Part shown: piece by piece, positions 1-5,713 of the stretch
Position numbering within the stretch: the first letter of the stretch is position 1
How the letters are laid out: the number at the start of each line of letters is the position of its first letter
DNA from: Candidatus Methanoperedentaceae archaeon
GTDB lineage: Archaea > Halobacteriota > Methanosarcinia > Methanosarcinales > Methanoperedenaceae
Direction: 5' to 3'
DNA length: 11,043 bases
Assembly (NCBI GenBank): GCA_014859785.1
Contig: JACUTP010000047.1
Coordinates: forward strand, 1 to 11,043
The notes under the pieces: generated by a model
What the model saw: only the letters and a program-made list of their open reading frames with translations
What the model was told of the DNA's origin: nothing
Databases searched by the model: none
Made by a program: the position numbers and the translations under genes

Positions 1-104
1 AACTAAATTTTGCCTCAATCAGGTAAGCCTATTTCTCGACGAATAGGGAAGTATAAAAACGTATCATTATCTGTCGGCTGAATCAATATAAACCTGAATG
101 GATA

Positions 105-120
105 ATAAACTTTATAACAT
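105..120 (+). promoter_or_regulatory. Candidate TATA box of the 160-603 gene
   Basis: TTTATAA at 111-117 lies about 43 bases before the ATG at 160. That would place a transcription start near 138-143, just upstream of the ribosome binding site AGGGAGA at 147-153. The purine-rich stretch before the box could serve as a TFB recognition element. This rests on position and sequence only. Confidence 0.4.
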
Positions 121-159
121 ACAGAAGCATATCAATAATTACAATTAGGGAGACAGGAT

Positions 160-603
160 ATGAAATTATATCGAAGTACTGAAAGAGAAAAAGAGATATC
201 CACCGATGACAAATTAAAAATGATAGAACACGGATTGAAATATCTTATTGATTTAGATCTATTTGATGCGTTCTATGATGAAAGCTGGAGTAAAGAAATG
301 GCTAAATTCCAGGATAAATTTTTTGATAAAAACTCATACTATGATTTACCTTTAGAAGAAACCGATTATGTAAAACAACATGTTGTTGAATGGTATGGAG
401 AAGATTACGGGCTAGCTGTAATAAATGGAGAATTCTGGATGATATCTACCGGAGGCATCGATGAAGGCGGCTACAAGTGGTGGTATAAGATTAAAATAAA
501 TGCAGAAAATTTAGAGACGGCTAAAAAAGTTATATTATTGGATAAATGCTTGCCTGGAAAATATTGTAATTTATATTTTATTAAAAATAGAAATGAAGTA
601 TAG
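160..603 (+). CDS. Hypothetical protein, 147 aa
   Basis: I do not recognise this protein. It is soluble and highly charged, with no signal peptide or membrane helix. The first half is helical and acidic (many Lys, Glu, Asp and aromatics). The middle is rich in Trp and Tyr around residues 78-110 (EWYGEDYGLAVINGEFWM and a following GGIDEGGYKWW), which looks like a compact beta fold. Two cysteines occur near the C-terminus (KCLPGKYC). The ATG at 160 has a good ribosome binding site, AGGGAGA, six bases upstream. The gene stands alone, is more AT-rich than its neighbours (about one third GC in a sampled stretch), and converges on the leftward operon with only 26 bases between the stop codons. That suggests a possibly acquired accessory gene. 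The size and isolated setting would fit a stress or immunity-type protein, but nothing in the sequence shows that. Confidence 0.7.
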   Translation: MKLYRSTEREKEISTDDKLKMIEHGLKYLIDLDLFDAFYDESWSKEMAKFQDKFFDKNSYYDLPLEETDYVKQHVVEWYGEDYGLAVINGEFWMISTGGIDEGGYKWWYKIKINAENLETAKKVILLDKCLPGKYCNLYFIKNRNEV

Positions 604-629
604 AAAAACTAACCGTAAAAGCACTTGCC
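601..629 (-). terminator. Possible T-rich terminator of the leftward operon
   Basis: Read on the minus strand, the sequence after the stop codon at 630 holds a short oligo-T run (complement of 603-609), followed by more T-rich sequence inside the convergent gene. Archaeal RNA polymerase often terminates on such T tracts without a hairpin. No stem-loop is visible in the 26-base gap, so the call is weak. Confidence 0.25.
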
Positions 630-1013
630 TTATTTCCTCTTCTCAAATTGCAGCAGATAAAGGTCGGGGCGTGGTGTTTTACCCTGTCCTTTTGCAAACT
701 CTGGGTAACACCTGTTGCACAGTGTCCTCCAGTTAAGCGATGCCACAATTGAACTTCCAGGGACAAGCCGCGCAAAGGTTACTGATGGCTTAACACTTAG
801 GTTTGCTGCAATTTCCTTGAGTATCGGCATTAGTTGTGCCTCAAACACATCAAGGTCATCCACTTCAAGTCCCCTTATGTTTGCCGTGATACCGCTGCAA
901 CCGCACGGCAGGGCGAACATATCAAGCTCTGTCAGAAGCACCGGTCTGGCTAACAGTTTCCTGATTTTATCTTCAAATTCCGACCTGTTTTTTAAAAGTT
1001 CTGCTGCACTCAT
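630..1013 (-). CDS. Small protein with CxC and CxxC cysteine pairs, 127 aa
   Basis: I do not recognise a named family. Four cysteines form two pairs: C37/C39 in a PCGCSG loop and C99/C102 in LCNRCYP. This is the pattern of a four-thiolate site for zinc or an Fe-S cluster. The region between them (about residues 48-95) alternates acidic helix and strand segments (GLEVDDLDVFEAQLMP, then VTFARLVPGSSIVASLNW). The C-terminus is basic. There is no membrane segment, so it is probably cytoplasmic. Its ATG overlaps the stop codon of the upstream U32 gene as ATGA (1010-1013), implying translational coupling and probably a joint function, such as a small metal-binding partner of the U32 protein. It is the last gene of the leftward operon. 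The coding call is firm from coupling, length and sensible composition; the function is inference. Confidence 0.8.
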   Translation of the reverse strand: MSAAELLKNRSEFEDKIRKLLARPVLLTELDMFALPCGCSGITANIRGLEVDDLDVFEAQLMPILKEIAANLSVKPSVTFARLVPGSSIVASLNWRTLCNRCYPEFAKGQGKTPRPDLYLLQFEKRK

Positions 1014-2050
1014 GTTTTCACCGTATAATTTTCCCAGGGCATGAGTGTTTCAAGCTCAGTCCCGCCTTTCTCATAAACCTGTGTTACTTTTTTAGCAAGC
1101 CTGTGGCAGTAACCGCATTTGCCGCATACCTTTTTGCAGTTCATCCACTGCTGTTCAAGGACACGGTCAAGGCTTTTATTCGGGATATAAAATAAATCCT
1201 TCAAATCCCTGGGACAGTCCTGCAAATCCATAAGGTTCCCTTCATAGCTCTCGTTATGATATGCATTAACGCAGTTCAGTATCCAGTCCACAAAATGAGT
1301 CCTGCCGCCTATCTTGAAAACATCTGTTATTTCTTTGTAGTGCTCTAAGTCTTCTGGTCTGATAAACGGGGATTTGATTATCAGTTCGGGATTGGCAATA
1401 CGCAATTCGAGGCATTTGTAGTAATAATAATCATCAAGGACATTCGGTCTTGGTTCAGGACCGAAAGCATGCGAAAAGAAGTTGAAATGGGCGTACCTGA
1501 ACGGGCAGCGGTAAAGGCATCCTTCATTGACAAGCAGCCTGAGTTCGCAGTCAACAGAATCCCGTATGGCTTCAAGCACGTCAAAATGACGGTTTACATT
1601 GGAATCTACAACGATTGAATCTGTCCCGAGGTTCTCGAAAAATTCAGCTTTCTGGGGCGAGTCCACAAAAGCAAGTACTGATGTCACGACTTCAATATCA
1701 AAATCCCTCGCCATTGTCTCAATCAGGTACGGGTCGGCTGCAACAATCGAATCAGCGCCAAGCTCCACAAGTTTCTCTATATACCAGTGGTTTGTCCTGT
1801 AGCCTTCGGGCGTAAGCTGCCGTCCTCCCATGCAGCTTGAGTTAAGCACCATCTCAACCTTCACGCCTTTTTTGTGTGCATATTCTACCTGCCCGGCGAT
1901 CTCCTCAAGTTCGGGAGATGCGAGATTGCTGCGTCCGGTACCGATATAATCCGGGGAGCCAGCCATGAATAGGGAATATATCTTATCATTTTCCTTGAGC
2001 AGCTCTTTCATGCTGTTAATATGACCTGGGGAGGGGACAAAGAGCTTCAT
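1010..2050 (-). CDS. U32-family protein (peptidase U32-like, probable Fe-S protein), 346 aa
   Basis: The protein resembles the U32 family, which includes UbiU/UbiV and the RlhA/TrhP-type RNA hydroxylation proteins. Despite the 'peptidase' name, characterised members are mostly Fe-S proteins for O2-independent hydroxylation. An N-terminal TIM-barrel-like region (residues 1-165, starting MKLFVPSPGH) is followed by the hallmark segment NEGCLYRCPFR with C178 and C182, then further cysteines C213, C260 and C279. The C-terminus carries C305, C309, C312 and C315 (CKKVCGKCGYC), a second possible metal site. The start at 2050 is chosen over an in-frame ATG at 2098 because AGAGGG lies just upstream of 2050, the family-like sequence begins there, and nothing resembling a binding site precedes 2098. 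It lies 73 bases after hypA and overlaps the next gene by ATGA. The substrate is unknown. Family assignment is good; the Fe-S role is inferred from relatives. Confidence 0.85.
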   Translation of the reverse strand: MKLFVPSPGHINSMKELLKENDKIYSLFMAGSPDYIGTGRSNLASPELEEIAGQVEYAHKKGVKVEMVLNSSCMGGRQLTPEGYRTNHWYIEKLVELGADSIVAADPYLIETMARDFDIEVVTSVLAFVDSPQKAEFFENLGTDSIVVDSNVNRHFDVLEAIRDSVDCELRLLVNEGCLYRCPFRYAHFNFFSHAFGPEPRPNVLDDYYYYKCLELRIANPELIIKSPFIRPEDLEHYKEITDVFKIGGRTHFVDWILNCVNAYHNESYEGNLMDLQDCPRDLKDLFYIPNKSLDRVLEQQWMNCKKVCGKCGYCHRLAKKVTQVYEKGGTELETLMPWENYTVKT

Positions 2051-2123
2051 GCAGTTCCCTCTTATTTGCAATCCTGATAAATGTTTTGCAGGCTGCATGG
2101 CATGACCGGAATGGTTCTTGTTT

Positions 2124-2489
2124 TCATGATATTTTTATTTTCCTGATACAGCATTCCCTTCCTGCTATAACATCAACATTTGTTTCATTACATGCAGGAC
2201 ATTTGATGACAGGAAGGAAAAAATGGAGTTTCCCAAAATATTCGATTCTCCCTTCATAATGGCATCTGTTGCATTCTATCAGCGGATTTATGACTTTTAT
2301 GTTATATTTCGCACCTTCTGCCACGGTCCCTCTGGTAATAGTATCGAAGATGAATTTCAACTGGTGTGTGTTAAGGGCTGTGAGTTCGCCTATTTCAATA
2401 AATACTTCCTCAACTTTTTGTGCGTTATTTTTCTTTGCAGTATCAATAACAGCATCCACAATGGCTCCGGCAATGGATATTTCGTGCAT
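2124..2489 (-). CDS. hypA: Hydrogenase/nickel maturation protein HypA, 121 aa
   Basis: HypA is a small nickel metallochaperone that works with HypB to deliver nickel to [NiFe]-hydrogenase precursors, and in some organisms to other nickel enzymes. The N-terminus MHEISIAGAIVDAV has the invariant Met-His-Glu, whose His2 and free amino group bind nickel. The C-terminal half has the zinc site: CNRC and CPAC, about 28 residues apart, a spacing wider than in the short bacterial proteins and like several archaeal ones. The C-terminus (GRECCIRKIKI) matches the usual GxEhxIxxI ending, with an extra Cys pair. Length fits the family. It starts 9 bases after the stop of the 336-aa gene, and the AGGGA within that gene's last codons can serve as its ribosome binding site. 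No hydrogenase or HypB is in the window, so its client enzyme is unknown. Confidence 0.95.
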   Translation of the reverse strand: MHEISIAGAIVDAVIDTAKKNNAQKVEEVFIEIGELTALNTHQLKFIFDTITRGTVAEGAKYNIKVINPLIECNRCHYEGRIEYFGKLHFFLPVIKCPACNETNVDVIAGRECCIRKIKIS

Positions 2490-2498
2490 TTGGCATAC

Positions 2499-3509
2499 TT
2501 ATTCCCTGACAACCTCGATTTCAGATTTTAACTCGATGCATTTGGCAGCGGCATACATGAGCGAAGAGAACGCACATACAGTCCCGATACCCTTACCCAC
2601 AAGCTTTCCGTCTTTTTTTACCTTTGCCGTGATATAGGTATTCATCCCGACATCTGTTGTCATGTTATTATTTTCAAGGGCAGTTATGAGGTTATTTCCC
2701 TCTTCGCCTGTATTTTTCCCTTTCTGGCAGAGTTTCACAGGGCAGACCTTACAGTATTCCTTGAACAGGGCACCCCATTTCTGTCCCGCTATTCCTGCAT
2801 GCACCTCGGCAACGACTCCTGCGTATGCTATGCAGCATCTTGAAGCCCTGCCTATAACCTGTCCTTTTTCTTTTATCTCGCACAGTACCCTGTCGTTCCT
2901 GTAATAGAACCAGTTCTCCATCTTGCGCTCGAATTTTTCTTTCCCTGTATTTCGCTTATCTGAAAGTTCGATTTTCAGTTTTGCAGCAAGTTCTGGCGCT
3001 CGCGGGATTGTTGCTGCCGTACCGCATGTAGGGCAGTATGAGATTGGACCGATTGCTATCTCTTTATCGTTTTTATCTATGAATGCAACCTCCACACCCC
3101 AGGAATTCCGCCTGATTGCAACCTTGCCCCCGTTTTTCCAGACCTCGTTATATGCAGCAGCTACAGGAGTAACAACCCTTCCATAACCGTAGATGTCTGC
3201 AACCTTTTCCATGTCGATAATACATTCCAGTGACTTTAACAGTTCGGGTTCAATCTTTTCCGGGAAAAAACCTCCTTCCACCATGGCAAAAAGAATAGCT
3301 GGAGGCCAGGTTATACCTTCTCCCTCACCAATAGTATTTCCTTCATTATCAATTATTGCGGAGCGCACACCATCGGGTCGCTCCCATGTTACGGCTTTTC
3401 CCCCGAATTTCGAGAGCTCTTTCAGTACCTTGTGGGTAGTGCCACAGTTACCATCCTCAATCCGGAGATTTCCTTCAAGGTTTTTCCTTACACGTTCTAC
3501 AAAATCCAT
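2499..3509 (-). CDS. Unrecognised cysteine-rich protein, 336 aa
   Basis: I do not recognise this family. It has 12 cysteines: C22, C96, CPTC at 159-162, C210, a CC pair at 225-226, C253-x2-C256-x4-C261 (CKVCPVKLC), C312 and C324. These motifs would suit a zinc site plus an Fe-S cluster. Two segments look related to each other: residues 44-60 (RPDGVRSAIIDNEGNTIG) and 133-152 (RRNSWGVEVAFID followed by KNDKEIAIG). Both are strand-turn-strand units with an acidic-Asn turn, and weaker versions lie near 207-222 and 295-310, hinting at an internal repeat. There is no membrane helix or signal peptide, so it is cytoplasmic. The ATG at 3509 is preceded by AAGGA at a suitable distance. As the first gene of an operon with hypA and a U32 protein, it may act in metal or Fe-S enzyme maturation, but this is inference from context only. 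Confidence 0.85.
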   Translation of the reverse strand: MDFVERVRKNLEGNLRIEDGNCGTTHKVLKELSKFGGKAVTWERPDGVRSAIIDNEGNTIGEGEGITWPPAILFAMVEGGFFPEKIEPELLKSLECIIDMEKVADIYGYGRVVTPVAAAYNEVWKNGGKVAIRRNSWGVEVAFIDKNDKEIAIGPISYCPTCGTAATIPRAPELAAKLKIELSDKRNTGKEKFERKMENWFYYRNDRVLCEIKEKGQVIGRASRCCIAYAGVVAEVHAGIAGQKWGALFKEYCKVCPVKLCQKGKNTGEEGNNLITALENNNMTTDVGMNTYITAKVKKDGKLVGKGIGTVCAFSSLMYAAAKCIELKSEIEVVRE

Positions 3510-3521
3510 AACTAATCCTTG

Positions 3522-3537
3522 TTCGTAATATTACGAA
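3522..3537. promoter_or_regulatory. Perfect 16-bp palindrome, probable operator
   Basis: TTCGTAATATTACGAA is a perfect inverted repeat centred between 3529 and 3530. It lies 12 bases upstream of the ATG at 3509, and about 25 bases downstream (on the minus strand) of a TATA-like element at 3544-3553. It would therefore cover the expected transcription start of the leftward operon. That placement fits a repressor site for a dimeric helix-turn-helix regulator, for example of ArsR, MarR or a metal-sensing type. The palindrome is seen directly; the regulator is not known. Confidence 0.5.
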
Positions 3538-3543
3538 TTTACC

Positions 3544-3553
3544 TTACTTAAAG
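3544..3553 (-). promoter_or_regulatory. Candidate TATA box of the leftward operon
   Basis: On the minus strand the sequence reads CTTTAAGTAA, an imperfect TATA-like element about 40 bases before the ATG at 3509. The implied transcription start falls inside the 16-bp palindrome at 3522-3537 and gives a short leader containing the AAGGA ribosome binding site. Assignment is by position and AT content only. Confidence 0.3.
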
Positions 3554-3564
3554 ATTGCCATTCA

Positions 3565-3577
3565 GGCTGTCCCAAAA
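3565..3577. mobile_element. Insertion-sequence end-like motif, remnant
   Basis: GGCTGTCCCAAAA followed by a C tract closely resembles the outer ends of many transposons of the DDE type, whose other end reads as TTTTGGGACAGCC. No inverted partner is present between here and 4078, and the coding remnant that follows at 3632-3889 is frameshifted. The reading is therefore the left end of a decayed or truncated insertion sequence. It sits about 28 bases upstream of the palindrome of the leftward operon, so the insertion may have reshaped that promoter. Confidence 0.4.
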
Positions 3578-3631
3578 CCCCCACTTCTAAAAATATTCAA
3601 TAGATTCTGCTTTTCAATCAATACTTTCTGA

Positions 3632-3889
3632 CCCCATAATCTGGATTTCAGTAATTTCTTTGATATTTACTATAAATCACCCTATGCATCGACAATATAA
3701 TAGACGCAGTTGACATCACACCATTCGAATCCAGATACTCAAAAGACCTGCCTACCATCCACGATTACTTATAAAAATCCTGTTATATGGCATTTTCCTA
3801 TGCGTGGTCTAAGCCACATTCATGCCTGCGGTGATGTTAGCCAGTTTCTGAGGAAAAATAAGCTGCAAGAGGGAGATAGCTATTTATAT
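3632..3889 (+). pseudogene. Frameshifted coding remnant, possibly of a transposase
   Basis: Three protein-like stretches follow each other in two alternating frames. Positions 3632-3697 read NLDFSNFFDIYYKSPYASTI. Positions 3700-3771 read IDAVDITPFESRYSKDLP and then TIHDYL. Positions 3773-3889 read KNPVIWHFPMRGLSHIHACG, then DVSQFLRKNKLQEGDS, and run into AT-rich sequence. The last shift can be undone by dropping T3772 in ATAAAAAT. Joined, they read smoothly as one polypeptide of about 80 residues, which suggests a gene broken by two small frameshifts and cut off at its 3' side. An open frame at 3710-3907 (TTG start) covers only the tail and crosses the second stretch in the wrong frame, so I do not call it as a gene. 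Its setting next to an insertion-sequence-like end suggests a transposase N-terminus, but I cannot name the family. Confidence 0.4.
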
Positions 3890-3907
3890 ATTATTTTATA
3901 TATATAA

Positions 3908-4078
3908 TTAGGAGTTTAACTTTTAACTTTTATAACACCAATCCAACGGTTTATTGACACCATAGCCGGTATCGTATAGGTAGATAGTAACTATTATATA
4001 ATAAAAAAGCTATAATCATTTTATACCATATATATTATACTATTATATTCGAAAAAAATCGACATTGGAGTCATTGAA
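3908..4078 (+). promoter_or_regulatory. AT-rich promoter region of the pilus operon
   Basis: This 171-base stretch is very AT-rich and has several TATA-like candidates, the best placed being TTTTATACC from 4019 and the following TATATATTATAC. Both are about 45-60 bases before the ATG at 4079. A ribosome binding site GGAG (4067-4070) stands eight bases before the start. I see no palindrome, RNA gene or open frame here. Which TATA-like element is used cannot be decided from sequence alone. Confidence 0.4.
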
Positions 4079-5713
4079 ATGCTCAAAAATATTAAGATCC
4101 AGATTGAAGATATCAAACAACTGATGCAGTCCCTGAAAAAGGGCAGTTCTCCGGATGGCGAACAAAACGCTATTGAGATACCACCATATGATGTGGCGGT
4201 TTATGGCGAGATCGTTGATTTCAAAGGCATTCCGGAGTATGTAGAACTGGAGAGGTATTGGGTAAATGAGCCGTTTTCTTTCATCTCGATACAGTTCAAT
4301 GCAACAAATGATGATTACATATACTGCATAGTTGAGCCGGAACTTACGCCATTTGAGATAGAACTTTTAAATGACATATACGAAAGATCACGCGATGTAT
4401 TATCATATAAAGACCTGGTAGAAGGGGCTGATAAGAAAGATATACTGACAAGAAAAGTAAAGGAAATTATTGATAAATATATCCAGAATTTCGATACAAA
4501 ATCTTTTTACAAGATCCTCTATTTCATGTTACGGAACAACATCGGATTTGGTCGTATCGATCCTTTGATCAGGGACGAAAAAATAGAAGATATCTCATGC
4601 AGCGGGCCTAAAATCCCGGTGTATCTTTATCACAGGAAATATGAGAACATAAAAACGAATATCATTTTTGAAGAAGAAGAACTGAATTCATTCGTATTTC
4701 TTTTAGCACAGCGAAGCGGAAAGAACATATCCATCGCAAAACCCTATCTTGATGCCACGCTATCTGATGGCTCCCGTCTTCAGGAGACGCTCGGCAGGGA
4801 GATCACCACACGAGGGAGTTCCTTCACGATCAGGAAGTTCAAGGAAACGCCAATAACTCCTGTAGATCTTATTAAATGGGGGACATTCAATGTCGAGATG
4901 ATGGCATACCTGTGGCTTACCATAGAGAATAACAAGAGCCTTATTTTGGCAGGCGGCACAGCATCAGGTAAGACAACCTCGCTTAACGCTATCTCCCTGT
5001 TTATCCCTATCAAGGCAAAGATAGTTACCCTGGAAGATACACGGGAACTGCAGTTATTCCATGAGAACTGGGTTGCGGGCTTAACAAGGGATCCATTCAC
5101 GACAGGCGGAAAGGGGGCAGTGGATATGTATGAATTGCTGCGGCAGGGATTGAGGCAGCGTCCTGAATACCTGATCGTGGGAGAAGTGAGGGGCAAGGAA
5201 GCGCTTACTTTATTCCAGGCTATGAGCACGGGGCATACGACCTATTCAACCATGCATGCAGGAAGCGTCCAGGCTGCCATAAACAGGCTTGAGAATGAAC
5301 CTATCGATGTTCCAAGGGTCATGATAACAGCTCTTGATATACTCCTGGTCCAGGGAGCCATCTTTATGCAGGGAAAAAGGGTCAGACGCATCCTTAACGT
5401 TATTGAGGTACTGGATCTTGACCCCGAGTCAAAGAGTCTCAACACTCTTGAAACTTTTACATGGGATCCTATTAACGATGATCATAACGTACTCAGGGAG
5501 TCCCAGGTCTTAAAGGAGATAAGAGAAAAAAGAGGATGGAGCAGACAACAACTGGAATTAGCCCTGGAAAGGCGAAGGAAGGTGCTTCAGCATATGGTAG
5601 ATAAGAATATCATAGACTATGATTCGGTTGTTACTATCATTAAAGAATTCCATATCAATCAGGAAAAGCTATTGACAAAACTGGGACTTGAGGAGTTGAA
5701 GAATGAACTTTAG
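4079..5713 (+). CDS. Type II/IV secretion system ATPase (GspE/TadA/FlaI-like), 544 aa
   Basis: This is a hexameric secretion ATPase that powers assembly of type IV pilus-like filaments from the cytoplasmic face of the membrane. The N-terminal domain (residues about 30-260) is of the archaeal GspE type. The catalytic core has the Walker A motif GGTASGKTTS at 292-301 (K298), the Asp box TLEDTREL from 317, the Walker B region YLIVGEVRG from 364 (E369), and the His box STGHTTYSTMHAG with H386 and H393. A helical, highly charged extension of about 80 residues follows (from about 465), as in archaeal homologues that pair with a two-domain TadC-like protein. The ATG has GGAG eight bases upstream. 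Its last 11 bases overlap the next gene, so the motor and platform are co-translated. It could equally be called TadA-, PilB- or FlaI-like; the exact subfamily needs a tree. Confidence 0.95.
   Translation: MLKNIKIQIEDIKQLMQSLKKGSSPDGEQNAIEIPPYDVAVYGEIVDFKGIPEYVELERYWVNEPFSFISIQFNATNDDYIYCIVEPELTPFEIELLNDIYERSRDVLSYKDLVEGADKKDILTRKVKEIIDKYIQNFDTKSFYKILYFMLRNNIGFGRIDPLIRDEKIEDISCSGPKIPVYLYHRKYENIKTNIIFEEEELNSFVFLLAQRSGKNISIAKPYLDATLSDGSRLQETLGREITTRGSSFTIRKFKETPITPVDLIKWGTFNVEMMAYLWLTIENNKSLILAGGTASGKTTSLNAISLFIPIKAKIVTLEDTRELQLFHENWVAGLTRDPFTTGGKGAVDMYELLRQGLRQRPEYLIVGEVRGKEALTLFQAMSTGHTTYSTMHAGSVQAAINRLENEPIDVPRVMITALDILLVQGAIFMQGKRVRRILNVIEVLDLDPESKSLNTLETFTWDPINDDHNVLRESQVLKEIREKRGWSRQQLELALERRRKVLQHMVDKNIIDYDSVVTIIKEFHINQEKLLTKLGLEELKNEL

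Noticed and set aside
14..25. The 12-mer CTCAATCAGGTA, which recurs near 1718-1729 inside the U32 gene
   Set aside because: The second copy is ordinary coding sequence and there is no further similarity on either side, so it is probably chance.
28..47. A six-base inverted repeat (CCTATT and AATAGG) that could form a hairpin
   Set aside because: The stem is short and AT-rich with no T tract. It is as likely by chance in AT-rich sequence, and the gene upstream is outside the window.
2051..2098. A 16-residue N-terminal extension of the U32 protein from an in-frame ATG at 2098
   Set aside because: There is no ribosome binding site before 2098, while AGAGGG precedes the ATG at 2050, where the family-like sequence begins.
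3710..3907. An open frame of 65 codons with a TTG start
   Set aside because: Its first part crosses the protein-like sequence in the wrong frame and its end is simple AT-rich sequence. It is better explained as the tail of a frameshifted remnant.
3880..4060. AT-rich sequence that could be taken for a replication origin or CRISPR leader
   Set aside because: No regular repeats, origin boxes or spacer pattern can be seen. Promoter sequence for the pilus operon explains it.
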